Source: CAWIMX01 sp963792785
Lineage (GTDB): Bacteria; Acidobacteriota; Vicinamibacteria; Vicinamibacterales; CAVVIG01
Assembly (NCBI GenBank): GCA_963792785.1
Contig: CAWBXO010000001.1
Location: 1,736,001-1,800,000 of the forward strand
Direction: 5' to 3'
Length of the DNA stretch: 64,000 nucleotides
Shown here: positions 52,104 through 60,530 of the stretch, piece after piece
How the letters are laid out: every line of letters begins with the position of its first letter
How positions within the stretch are numbered: position 1 is the first letter of the stretch
The notes under the pieces: generated by a model
Database searches by the model: none
Seen by the model: only the letters and a program-made list of their open reading frames with translations
Told to the model about the DNA's origin: nothing
Position numbers and translations under genes: made by a program

Positions 52104-52949
52104 GTAGCTCAGCCCGATGCCGACCGAGTAGATCGGCTGGCTGCTGTCGCCGCCGTTGAAGGCCTTGGTGGTGGTGCCCAGGGCCAGAAGGTTCGCCGAC
52201 GCGTGAAGGTCCCACGCGCCGTACTTGGCGGGAATGCCCGAGAACGGCACGCCGAGCGAGACGCCGGCGCTGAAGAAGCCGAACTTGTTGTCGACGCCGT
52301 CGAGCTCGTAGTAGTCCTTGAGGCTCATGCCGAGCGAAATCGGAATCGACAGCGACACCTTCGCGTCGTCTCCCAGAGGGATGCCGTACTCGGCGCCCAA
52401 CTGGAGGTACGTGCCCTTGTTCGTCCCGCCGTCGGCCTGGCCACTGAGTTCGAAGGCGACGGTTGCGGAGGGCGAGAACATGCCGCCGCCCGAGACGTTG
52501 AGCGACAGTTCCTCGACCGTCGCGAACAGGTTGTTCGGGCTGGTGTACGCCGTGTAGGTGACGCCGGCGTCCACGCCTGCCGCGAAACTGAGCGTCAGCG
52601 AGGTGTAGAAGTCGTTCTCGTACCAGATCTTCGGATCCAGCGCACCGGTCGTGTCCGAGTGCAGACTGTTCCAGGTGCCGGCGGCGACCGTGGCGCTCGA
52701 GATCGCGTCGTCGCCGCTGAAGAGCGTCAGATCGCCTTCCAGGAACGGCTGGGCGATGAACCCGTCTTTCTTCTGGATGATGCCGCGGAAGAAATAGGCA
52801 GACGGGATGTCGAGCCCGCTGCTGAGCGAGACGTTCCCGCCGTTGGGGCTGTCCTGGGCCGCGGCGGTGCCGCTCAGCACGGCGAGCGTGCCAGCCGCCA
52901 CCGTCAGGGTCCGGATGACAGAACCAAGCCTCGAAGTAGACGTGCGCAT
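52101..52949 (-). CDS. Outer-membrane beta-barrel protein (TorF/Gcw_chp-like)
   Basis: The 282-aa protein has a signal peptide (cleavage near TAAAQDS, residue 32). The mature N-terminus VSLSSGLDIPSAYFFRGI resembles the start of the Gcw_chp/TorF family, whose members begin with a strand followed by RG. The rest alternates like a beta-barrel and ends GIGLSY with a terminal aromatic. The function is unknown; it may be a channel. Start ATG 52949 has AAGGAGAAGG 7 nt upstream. A sigma-54-like site lies upstream, and the divergent neighbours are glnD and PII. Confidence 0.7.
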   Translation of the reverse strand: MRTSTSRLGSVIRTLTVAAGTLAVLSGTAAAQDSPNGGNVSLSSGLDIPSAYFFRGIIQKKDGFIAQPFLEGDLTLFSGDDAISSATVAAGTWNSLHSDTTGALDPKIWYENDFYTSLTLSFAAGVDAGVTYTAYTSPNNLFATVEELSLNVSGGGMFSPSATVAFELSGQADGGTNKGTYLQLGAEYGIPLGDDAKVSLSIPISLGMSLKDYYELDGVDNKFGFFSAGVSLGVPFSGIPAKYGAWDLHASANLLALGTTTKAFNGGDSSQPIYSVGIGLSY

Positions 52950-53421
52950 CGTTGTACCTTCTCCTTGTGAAAACGCCGGTGCGTGTGATTGCCTGCACCG
53001 ATGGATTATCAAGAGGCGTGCCAGCGGTCTGGGCCGCACTGGCGCGTAAGACCCCTGTAAATCACGGGTTTTTTCGCGATCGGCGCCCGTGAGCAGCTCC
53101 GCCTGCATCAGACATTTTTGTCTTCGCACTACGAATGGTCTACATCTACGTATGTCCTTGGGACGACGCGCGGGCCCGCGCGTGGGGCGTCCGCCCGCCA
53201 GCAGCCCATGGAGAAACGGTGGGGTCACGGGTAGACGACATCAATGTAGGAATCATGCGATCGGCTGCACGTTCGTGTAGGTTCCGGCCCCCCGCAGCCG
53301 GCGGCACCCGCGGGGATTGCCCGGAAAATCGCGGCGGGACGGGTCACGCGCGGCTGGCGAGGGTCTTGCTACCTGCGGCGAGGTGGCCGCAGACGTCGAT
53401 CTCCGGGAGCCGAGGTAAGCT
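52950..53421. other. Divergent regulatory gap between the outer-membrane protein and glnD
   Basis: No gene is seen in these 472 nt. They contain a sigma-54-like site (53009-53023), hairpins CACGGG/CCCGTG (53063-53091) and AGACA-TTTT-TGTCT (53110-53123), and a perfect 18-bp palindrome ACGCGCGGGCCCGCGCGT (53166-53183) with outer GGACG/CGTCC. Confidence 0.6.
53009..53023 (-). promoter_or_regulatory. Sigma-54-like promoter of the outer-membrane protein gene
   Basis: On the minus strand TGGCACGCCTCTTGA carries a consensus -24 half (TGGCACG) and correct spacing, but the -12 dinucleotide is GA in place of GC. The predicted start is about 48 nt before the ATG. Proximity to glnD/PII would fit nitrogen control. 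Confidence 0.4.
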
Positions 53422-56031
53422 ATGCCCGGTTTCTCCACGCTGGCCCTCCGAGACCGCCACGTCATGTCCGAGCCGCCCATGTCCGAACCGCCCGGCCGCC
53501 CCGCGATGGCGCCCGGCGCCGCGCTCGACGCCGCGCGCCGCGAGCTCATCGACGACATCGGACGCGGGCGCGGCGGGCGCCTCGCCCTCGAGCGGTTCTC
53601 CGACCGGCTCGACGCGGTGATCCGGCACCTGGTCGCCGAGGCGCCGCGGCCGGATCGCGCGGCGGCCGTCGCCGCCCTGGGCGGCTACGGCCGCCGCCAG
53701 CTCAGCCTCCACTCCGACGTCGACCTGCTCGTCGTTTTCGACGGGACGATCGGCGAGGCCGAGGAGCGCTTCCTCCGCGCCGTGCTCCACCCGCTCTGGG
53801 ACCTGAAGCTCGTCGTGGGCCATCAGGTGCGCGAGGCCGCCGATTTCGCCACGCTCGAGGAGGACAACCCGGAGTTCCTGCTCGCGATGGTCGACGCGCG
53901 GCCGATCGCGGGCCACCTCCCGGTCTTCGAGCGCTGCCAGGAGCAGTTCCATACCGCGCGCACGCACGCGTTCCTGCTCGACGCGCTGACGGCTCTGATC
54001 GACGCGCGCCACGCGCGCTTCAACGACACGCTCTACCAGCTCGAGCCCGACGTGAAGGACGCGCCCGGCGCGCTGCGCGACGCGTGGGCCACGCGGACCC
54101 TCGCGCTCATCACCGACCCGTCCCTGCTGCGCGCCGGCCCGCTCGATCCGGCGCGCCTCGACGAAGCCGAGGACTTTCTCTTCTCGGTGCGCTCGATCCT
54201 CCACCTCGAGGCCGGCCGCAACCACAACACGCTCGGACACGAGATCCAGGAGCGCGCGGCCGACCAGCTCGGCTACCCGGGCAGCCAGCCGCAGCAGCGC
54301 GTCGAGCGGCTCATGGGCGATTACTTCCGGCACGCGCGCGTCGTCGATCGCGCGCTGCGATGGACGCGCCGGTCCGCGCCGCGCCCGATCGGCCTGAACC
54401 TCGGGCGGGCGGCCGACGGCATCCGCTTCATCGACGTGCGCCAGGCCGCCGTGCAGCCGGCGACGTGGGTCTCGGCGTTCCAGGCCGCGCTCGACGAGGG
54501 CTGCGGCCTCGCCGACGACGCGCTCGCCTGCATCCAGCAGTACGCCGACCGCTATACCGCCGGCGATTTCCTGCCGACGCGCGCGCACCGGGTGGCGCTG
54601 CTCCAGCTGCTGAAGCCGCGCGCCGGCCTCTACGACCGGCTCTCCGACATGCACGACTGCGGCCTGCTCGGGCGCCTGTTTCCCGAGTTCCAGGCCATCA
54701 CCTACCGCGTGGTCCGCGACTTCTACCACAAGTACACGGTCGACGAGCACACGCTGCTGACGATCCGCAACCTCGAGCGCCTCACGGCGCCGGCGCCTGG
54801 ACGCGAGCGTTTCGGCTCGCTGCTGGCCGACCTCGACGCCCCCGAGCTGCTCGTGCTCGCCCTGCTCTACCACGACGTCGGCAAGTGGCGCGACGACGAC
54901 CACGCCACGGAGAGCACGCGCATGGCCGAGCGCATGTTCGAGCGCCTGGGTCTCGACGACGACGCGCGGGAGCTCGTGGCGTTCCTGATCAGCCAGCACC
55001 TGAAGATGTCCCAGGTGGCCTTCCGGCGCGACACGGAGGACCCCGAGATCGTCCGCACCTTCGCCGAGCTGGTCGGGGTCGAGGACCGCCTGAAGATGCT
55101 CTGCCTGCTCACGCTGTCGGACATCGAGGCGGTGAGCCTCGAGACGCTCACGCCCTGGAAGGCCGAGCTGCTCTGGCGCCTGTACATCGACACCTACAAC
55201 CAGGTCACGCAGGGCTACGGCGATTCCCGGATCGCGCGCGACGAGGCCGACCTGTCCGAACTCGTGGCGGGCCGGCCGTCGGACATCGGCGAGGACGAGA
55301 TTCAGCGATTCGTCGAGGGCCTGCCGCGGCGCTACCTGCAGCTGTTCGGGCCCGAGGAGATCTACCGCCACCTGCGCCTGGCGCGCGACATTCACCCCGA
55401 CGAGGTGCACTCGTCCTTGACCAACCGCGGCGGCGCGTGGGACCTGACGGTGGTCACGCTCGACAAGCCGTTCCTCTTCTCGAACGTCAGCGGCGTGCTC
55501 GCGTCCTACGGCATGGACATCCTCCGCGGCCAGGCGATGACGAGCCCGGGCGGCCTCGCGCTCGACGTCTTCGAGTTCACCGACGCCGAGCGCTTCTTCG
55601 CGATGAACCGCGACGGCGAGGAGCACCTCCTCGCCACGCTCGACGACGTCGTCTCGGCGCGCAAGGACGTCACCGACAAGCTGCGGCGCCGCGAGACCAG
55701 CGTGATGCACCGCCGCACGCCGCGCGTCACGCCCGTCGTGCGCGTCGACAACCAGGCATCGCCGCGCTATACCATCGTCGACATCATCACCGACAACGCT
55801 CTCGGCCTGCTCTACCGGATTAGCCGCGTCATCTCGCATCACGGATGCGACGTCGATCTCGTGCTGATCTCGACCGAGGGTCACAAAGCGATCGACGTGT
55901 TTCACCTCACCAAAGCCGGAGCCAAGCTCTCCGACGAAGAGCAACGGGCGCTCGCGGCCAACCTGCAACGCATGCTGGAGGACGGGAATGAAGTTGATCA
56001 AATGCATCATCCGACCGAACAAGGTGGATGA
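53422..56031 (+). CDS. glnD: [Protein-PII] uridylyltransferase/uridylyl-removing enzyme
   Basis: The 869-aa nitrogen sensor uridylylates PII when glutamine is low and removes UMP when it is high. The nucleotidyltransferase domain has GGYGRRQLSLHSDVDLL (about 87-103, metal ligands D99 and D101). The HD domain with YHDVGKWRDDDH has its His-Asp at 484-485. Two C-terminal ACT domains (about 673-750 and 783-855) bind glutamine. The first motif is GGYGRR in place of the common GSxAR. ATG 53422 has GAGG upstream; internal ATGs at codons 15 and 20 are alternatives. It overlaps the PII gene by 44 nt in another frame. Confidence 0.93.
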   Translation: MPGFSTLALRDRHVMSEPPMSEPPGRPAMAPGAALDAARRELIDDIGRGRGGRLALERFSDRLDAVIRHLVAEAPRPDRAAAVAALGGYGRRQLSLHSDVDLLVVFDGTIGEAEERFLRAVLHPLWDLKLVVGHQVREAADFATLEEDNPEFLLAMVDARPIAGHLPVFERCQEQFHTARTHAFLLDALTALIDARHARFNDTLYQLEPDVKDAPGALRDAWATRTLALITDPSLLRAGPLDPARLDEAEDFLFSVRSILHLEAGRNHNTLGHEIQERAADQLGYPGSQPQQRVERLMGDYFRHARVVDRALRWTRRSAPRPIGLNLGRAADGIRFIDVRQAAVQPATWVSAFQAALDEGCGLADDALACIQQYADRYTAGDFLPTRAHRVALLQLLKPRAGLYDRLSDMHDCGLLGRLFPEFQAITYRVVRDFYHKYTVDEHTLLTIRNLERLTAPAPGRERFGSLLADLDAPELLVLALLYHDVGKWRDDDHATESTRMAERMFERLGLDDDARELVAFLISQHLKMSQVAFRRDTEDPEIVRTFAELVGVEDRLKMLCLLTLSDIEAVSLETLTPWKAELLWRLYIDTYNQVTQGYGDSRIARDEADLSELVAGRPSDIGEDEIQRFVEGLPRRYLQLFGPEEIYRHLRLARDIHPDEVHSSLTNRGGAWDLTVVTLDKPFLFSNVSGVLASYGMDILRGQAMTSPGGLALDVFEFTDAERFFAMNRDGEEHLLATLDDVVSARKDVTDKLRRRETSVMHRRTPRVTPVVRVDNQASPRYTIVDIITDNALGLLYRISRVISHHGCDVDLVLISTEGHKAIDVFHLTKAGAKLSDEEQRALAANLQRMLEDGNEVDQMHHPTEQGG

Positions 56032-56320
56032 GGTCAAGGACGCGCTCGGCAAGTTGAACATCTCGGGCATGACCGCCACCGAGGTGCGCGGCCACGGCAA
56101 GCAGAAGGGCCACACCGCGATCTACCGCGGCAAGGAGTACAACGTGAGCCTCCTGCCGAAAATCGAGATCGAGGTCGTCGTGGCCGACGCGCTCGTCGAC
56201 GAGGCGATCAAGGCGGTCATCGCCGCGGCCCGCACCGGGGAGATCGGCGACGGCCGCGTGTTCGTCATGCCCGTCGAGCAGACCTACCGCATCCGCACGG
56301 GCGAAAAAGAAACGCTGTAG
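55988..56320 (+). CDS. PII nitrogen regulatory protein
   Basis: The 110-aa protein is a GlnB/GlnK-type trimeric signal protein that binds ATP/ADP and 2-oxoglutarate. The T-loop keeps Tyr51 (GKEYNVSLLPK), the uridylylation target of GlnD, and the C-terminal signature (RTGEIGDGRVFVMPVEQTYRIRTGE) is intact. The start lies inside glnD, 44 nt before its stop, so the two proteins are translationally coupled modifier and substrate. No amtB or glnA is adjacent, so GlnB versus GlnK cannot be decided. Confidence 0.93.
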   Translation: MKLIKCIIRPNKVDEVKDALGKLNISGMTATEVRGHGKQKGHTAIYRGKEYNVSLLPKIEIEVVVADALVDEAIKAVIAAARTGEIGDGRVFVMPVEQTYRIRTGEKETL

Positions 56321-56340
56321 GAGCGGGGCGGGCGCGATCT

Positions 56341-56363
56341 GGCCTGATTTCGTCGATCAGGCC
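56341..56363. other. 8-bp perfect hairpin after the PII gene
   Basis: GGCCTGAT-TTCGTCG-ATCAGGCC lies 20 nt beyond the PII stop codon. No U-tract follows, so it is a stabilising or Rho-dependent 3' structure at most. Confidence 0.4.
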
Positions 56364-56408
56364 GGATCGTGTACGATCGGCAGAGTCTTCCGAACGGAGC
56401 CTGCCCCT

Positions 56409-57263
56409 ATGAAACGACTGCTTCCTGTCGTGCTCCTCGCGGTCGTGGCCGGCGCCGTCCTCTGGATGGCCCGGCACCCGGCGGCGCCCGAAGCGCTCGC
56501 GCCGGCGGCAACGGCCGCGCCGGCCCGCGCGGTGAGTTTCGACACCACCGCCCCCGTCACCCTGCAGTTCTTCCGCGACGCGGCGCCCCTGCCGGCCTTC
56601 GCCGCGCAGGATCTCGACAGCCGTGCGATCTCGAACGCATCCCTCAAGGGCAAGGTCACCATCGTCAACTACTGGGCGACGTGGTGCCCGCCGTGCCGCG
56701 CGGAGTTGCCCGACCTCATCGCGCTCCAGGCGAAGTACGGCGACGACCTCCAGATCATCGGCGTCTCCGAGGACGACCTGACGGCGGACGAGGTGAAGCG
56801 ATTCACCACCGCGAACCACTTCAACTACCCGGTCGTGATGAGCACGCCGGCGCTCTCGAAGATCTTCACCGGCGTCGCGGCGCTGCCCACCTCGTTCATC
56901 CTCGATCGCGAGGGCCGTCTCGTGCAGAAGCACGTCGGCATGCTCGCGCCGCTGTACACCGAGGCCGAGATGCGCCACCTCGCCGGCCTGCCGGTGAACG
57001 CGACGGTCGAGGAAATCGACCCGACCGAGGGGAGCAAACTCGATCTGACCAAAGTCAACGCGCAGATCATGGAGATCCCGGGCGTCGACCTCTCGGGCCT
57101 CACGCCGGCGCAGCGCGGCGAGGCCCTCGAGAAGCTCAACGCGGTCTCGTGCACGTGCGGCTGCGAGCTGAGCGTGGCCAAGTGCCGCGTCGACGACCCG
57201 ACCTGCAGCGTCAGCCTGCCCATGGCGAAGGACATCGTCGAGGGCTTCAATAAATCGACGTAG
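56409..57263 (+). CDS. TlpA-like thioredoxin with C-terminal cysteine cluster
   Basis: The 284-aa membrane-anchored or exported protein has an N-terminal hydrophobic helix (about 4-21), then a TlpA/ResA-type thioredoxin domain (about 55-200) with active site WCPPC at 92-96 and the cis-Pro in ALPTSF. After a linker, the last 40 residues carry cysteines at 248, 250, 252, 259 and 266 (SCTCGCELSVAKC, then DDPTC). This resembles the CxCGC segments of CcmH- or PCYCGC-type proteins. It may be a redox or metal-binding module used in cytochrome c or metalloprotein maturation. That fusion is unusual for TlpA proteins. Confidence 0.82.
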   Translation: MKRLLPVVLLAVVAGAVLWMARHPAAPEALAPAATAAPARAVSFDTTAPVTLQFFRDAAPLPAFAAQDLDSRAISNASLKGKVTIVNYWATWCPPCRAELPDLIALQAKYGDDLQIIGVSEDDLTADEVKRFTTANHFNYPVVMSTPALSKIFTGVAALPTSFILDREGRLVQKHVGMLAPLYTEAEMRHLAGLPVNATVEEIDPTEGSKLDLTKVNAQIMEIPGVDLSGLTPAQRGEALEKLNAVSCTCGCELSVAKCRVDDPTCSVSLPMAKDIVEGFNKST

Positions 57264-57264
57264 T

Positions 57265-57282
57265 GCGGACCGTCAGGTCCGC
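57265..57282. repeat. GCGGACC/GGTCCGC palindrome next to a stop codon
   Basis: GCGGACC-GTCA-GGTCCGC begins 2 nt after the TAG of the TlpA-like gene. The same unit with a different loop is at 60174-60193, which suggests a dispersed REP-like family. Confidence 0.65.
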
Positions 57283-57296
57283 TCCCAGGTGAGCCC

Positions 57297-60137
57297 ATGA
57301 AAGCGACCGCCCTTCGCGCGGCCCTTCCGGCCGTGGCGGCCGTCGTCCTGTCGCTGCCGCTCGCCGCGCAGCAGCCGGCGGCGCCGCCCGCGCCGCCGGC
57401 CGCCACGGCGCCGATTCCCTTCGACGCGGCGGTGCGCCACGGCACCCTCCCCAACGGCCTCACCTACTACGTCCGCGAAAACCACCGCCCCGAGAAGCGC
57501 GTGGCCCTGCGCCTCGCCGTGAAGGCCGGCTCACTCTACGAAGCCCCCGACCAGCAAGGCCTCGCGCACCTGATCGAGCACATGGCCTTCAACGGCAGCG
57601 CGCATTTCAAGCCCGGCGAACTCGTCGCGTACTTCGAGTCGACCGGCGCGCGCCTCGGCCCGCACGTGAACGCCTACACGAGCTTCGACGAGACGGTCTA
57701 CATGCTCGAGCTGCCGAGCGACGATCCGGCAATCCTCGCGCACGGCCTCACCGCGCTCGCGGATTTCGCCGGCGGCCTCACGCTGGATCCCGCGGAGATC
57801 GAGAAGGAAAAGGGCGTCGTGATCGAGGAGTGGCGCGGCGGCCTCGGCGCGAGCTCGCGGATCCGCGACAAGCAGCTGCCGCTCATCTACGCCGGGTCGC
57901 GCTACGCGGAGCGCCTGCCGATCGGGAAGCCCGAGATCATCCGCGCGGCGCCGCCCGAGCGGCTTCGCGCGTTCTACGACACCTGGTACCGCCCCGAGCG
58001 CATGGCCATCGTCGCCGTGGGCGACGTGGACGGCGCCCGCCTCGAGCAGCAGATCCGCGAGACGTTCGGCGGGATCACCGACCGCGCGCCGGCGGCCGCC
58101 GAGCCGAGCCACGACGTGCCGCTCAATTCGGGCCTGGCGGCCGGCGTCGCGACCGATCCCGAGCTGACCTCGTCGTCGGTCCAGGTGATCCGGCGGGAGC
58201 CGCACGAGCGCGAGGATCGCGTCGGCGACTACCGGCGCTCGCTCGTGCAGAGCATGGTGAGCCGGATGATCAACGCGCGGCTGAGCGAGATCGGCCGGCG
58301 GCCCGACGCCGACTTCCTCGGCGCCGGCGTCGGCGGCGGCACGCTCGGGCCCACGGTCGACAGCTTCAGCCTCGGCGCCAGCGTGGCTGACGGCGGCATC
58401 GCGAAAGGCCTGGAGGCGATCGCGACCGAGGCCACGCGCGTGCGCGAGTTCGGCTTCACCGACGCGGAGCTCGACCGCGCGAAGCGGACGCTTCTCGCCT
58501 CCTACGATCGCGCGTTCAACGAGCGCGACAAGACCGAGAGCGGCTCGTACGTGCGAGAGTACGTGAACCACTTCCTCGAGGCCGAGCCGTCGCCCGGCAT
58601 CACCTACGAATACCAGCTCGTGCAGGGGCTGCTGCCCGGGATCACGACCGACGAAGTGTCCACGATGGCGCGCCGCCTGCTCGCCGACGACAGCCGCGTC
58701 GTGCTCGCCGTCTCGCCCGACAAGAGCGGCATCTCCATTCCCACCGCGGACGACCTGACGCGCGTCCTGACCGCCGCCGATCGCGCGCCCGTCACCGCGT
58801 GGGCCGACGCCGCGCTCGACCGCGGCCTGATCGAGGCCCTGCCCGACCCGGCGCCCGTGACCGCGCGGTCGAGCCTCGACGCGCTCGGCGTCACGAAGGT
58901 CACCTTCGCCAACGGCGTCGAGGCCTGGCTCAAGCCGACGACGTTCAAGAACGACCAGGTCGTCTTCTCGCTCGAAGCCCCGGGCGGCAGTTCGCTCGCC
59001 CCGGCGGCGGACTTCGAAAGCGCGTCGCTCGCGACGAGCTACGTGATGCTCGGCGGCGTAGGCGGCCTCAAGCCGACGGACCTGCAAAAGCTGCTCGCCG
59101 GCAAGATCGCCGGCGCCTCGCCATACATCGGGCTCTCGACGCACGGCATCTCGGGCTCGGCGACGCCCGCCGATCTCGAGACCGGGCTCCAGCTCCTCTA
59201 CCAGGAGTTCACCGAGCCGAGCGACGATCCCGACGCGATGGCGCTCATTCGTCGCCAGCTCGCCGCCGCCGTCGCCAACCGCGACAAGAACCCGCAGCAG
59301 GTCTTCCGCGAGAAGCTCGGCGCGGTGACGACGTCGGATCACTACACGTCGGCGCCGCTCACGGCGGCGGTCGTCGACCGGCTCGATCCCGAGGCGATGG
59401 CGGCGTTCTATCGGGCGCGCTTCTCGAACGCGGCCGACTTCCGGTTCACGATGGTCGGCGCGTTCACCGTCGATCAGGTCGTCCCGCTGCTCGCGCGCTA
59501 CGTCGGCTCGCTGCCGTCCACCGGGAAAGCCGCCTCGGCGTTCAAGGACGTCGGGATCCACTTCCCGGAGGGCGTCCAGCGCGCGCAGGTCGAAAAGGGC
59601 CAGGAGCCGCGCGCCACGGCGGTGATGGCGTTCTACGCCGATCCGCCGCCGGACTTCGACGGCGACGAGAGCCTGTCGGCGGCGATGACCGTGCTCAACA
59701 CCCGCCTGCGCGACATCCTCCGCGAGGATCTCGGCCAGACGTACACGGTGAGCGTGCGCCGCTCGCAGCCGCTGCCGCAGCGCGGCGCGGGCTATGTGAG
59801 CGTGCAGTTTGGCGCCGCGCCGGAGAACCTGCCCGGCATGATCGACCGCGTGCTCGCGGAGATCCGTCACCTTACGGACGACGGCCCGCCGGCCGACCTC
59901 GTGGACGGCGCGAAGGAATCCGCCCGCCGGGGCTACGAGACGGCGCTCGAGCAGAACGGGTTCTGGCTGAACCGCCTCGAGTCGGCGCGGATGTACGACG
60001 AGGATCCCGGGGAGATCCTGCAGGACGGCGACAAGATCGCGGCGGTGACGCCGGCGAGCGTGCAGCGGATGTTCGAGGCGTTCTTCCCGCTCGATCGCTA
60101 CGCCGTCGTCACCCTGGTCCCTGCGCCGAAGCCCTAG
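57297..60137 (+). CDS. M16 family (pitrilysin-like) zinc metallopeptidase
   Basis: The 946-aa exported peptidase has a signal peptide MKATALRAALPAVAAVVLSL with cleavage near AAQQP. The inverted zinc motif HLIEH is at 91-95 and the third ligand Glu is near 171 (EKEKGVVIEE). An active M16 half (about 45-300) and an inactive half (about 520-940) are both present, as in full-length pitrilysins. It probably degrades peptides in the periplasm. Its ATG follows AGGTGAG closely and lies 33 nt after the TlpA-like gene, so the two may be co-transcribed across the intervening palindrome. Confidence 0.9.
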   Translation: MKATALRAALPAVAAVVLSLPLAAQQPAAPPAPPAATAPIPFDAAVRHGTLPNGLTYYVRENHRPEKRVALRLAVKAGSLYEAPDQQGLAHLIEHMAFNGSAHFKPGELVAYFESTGARLGPHVNAYTSFDETVYMLELPSDDPAILAHGLTALADFAGGLTLDPAEIEKEKGVVIEEWRGGLGASSRIRDKQLPLIYAGSRYAERLPIGKPEIIRAAPPERLRAFYDTWYRPERMAIVAVGDVDGARLEQQIRETFGGITDRAPAAAEPSHDVPLNSGLAAGVATDPELTSSSVQVIRREPHEREDRVGDYRRSLVQSMVSRMINARLSEIGRRPDADFLGAGVGGGTLGPTVDSFSLGASVADGGIAKGLEAIATEATRVREFGFTDAELDRAKRTLLASYDRAFNERDKTESGSYVREYVNHFLEAEPSPGITYEYQLVQGLLPGITTDEVSTMARRLLADDSRVVLAVSPDKSGISIPTADDLTRVLTAADRAPVTAWADAALDRGLIEALPDPAPVTARSSLDALGVTKVTFANGVEAWLKPTTFKNDQVVFSLEAPGGSSLAPAADFESASLATSYVMLGGVGGLKPTDLQKLLAGKIAGASPYIGLSTHGISGSATPADLETGLQLLYQEFTEPSDDPDAMALIRRQLAAAVANRDKNPQQVFREKLGAVTTSDHYTSAPLTAAVVDRLDPEAMAAFYRARFSNAADFRFTMVGAFTVDQVVPLLARYVGSLPSTGKAASAFKDVGIHFPEGVQRAQVEKGQEPRATAVMAFYADPPPDFDGDESLSAAMTVLNTRLRDILREDLGQTYTVSVRRSQPLPQRGAGYVSVQFGAAPENLPGMIDRVLAEIRHLTDDGPPADLVDGAKESARRGYETALEQNGFWLNRLESARMYDEDPGEILQDGDKIAAVTPASVQRMFEAFFPLDRYAVVTLVPAPKP

Positions 60138-60173
60138 GCCATCTCCGCGTCGACGTAGGGCCGCGGTACGTAG

Positions 60174-60528
60174 GGCGGACCTTCAGGTCCGCCGGTCTCG
60201 CGGCGAACGGGCATTCCGCTCGCCGCTCCGCCTCGCCGCGCGGCAAAATCGTCCCTCCGGCGCTGAACTGACGATGCCCGGCGTCGGTGGCGGGTTTGTC
60301 GATCGCCGGTGAGCCGACTGTTCACCGGTCGGGTTCGCCGATCGCCGCCCGCGTACTCGTCGCCGACGCCGGCCCAGACCGCCTGCGGAACGATTTTGTT
60401 ACTTCGCCGATCGCGCGGCTCACACGGACCGGCGACCGGAACGCCCGTCCGCCGCGCGCCGTCGCTTCCGTCCGCAGGGCGGAGCTTCAAATCCGCCGAT
60501 CTCCGTGTGGCGTCCGGCTTCAGCCGGA
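60174..60528. repeat. Nested palindromic intergenic complex
   Basis: This fills the 393-nt convergent gap after the M16 gene; no gene is seen. A left hairpin GGCGGACCT-TC-AGGTCCGCC (60174-60193) is mirrored by GGCGGA...TCCGCC (60478-60497). Arms 60203-60218 and 60437-60452 pair at 14 of 16. Arms near 60243-60256 and 60387-60400 (around CAAAATCGT) pair at 11 of 14. The right end carries TCCGGCTTCAGCCGGA (60513-60528), the REP-like unit also found at 18.7 kb. The architecture recalls the elements at 1.5 and 29.8 kb but the sequence differs. Confidence 0.75.
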
Positions 60529-60530
60529 TT

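Noticed and set aside
53135..53620. Open frame overlapping the start of glnD
   Set aside because: It runs through a palindrome and into glnD in another frame, with no domain or signal features.
60138..60530. Possible small genes after the M16 peptidase
   Set aside because: All frames are Arg/Pro-rich and follow the inverted repeats; no start with a ribosome site.
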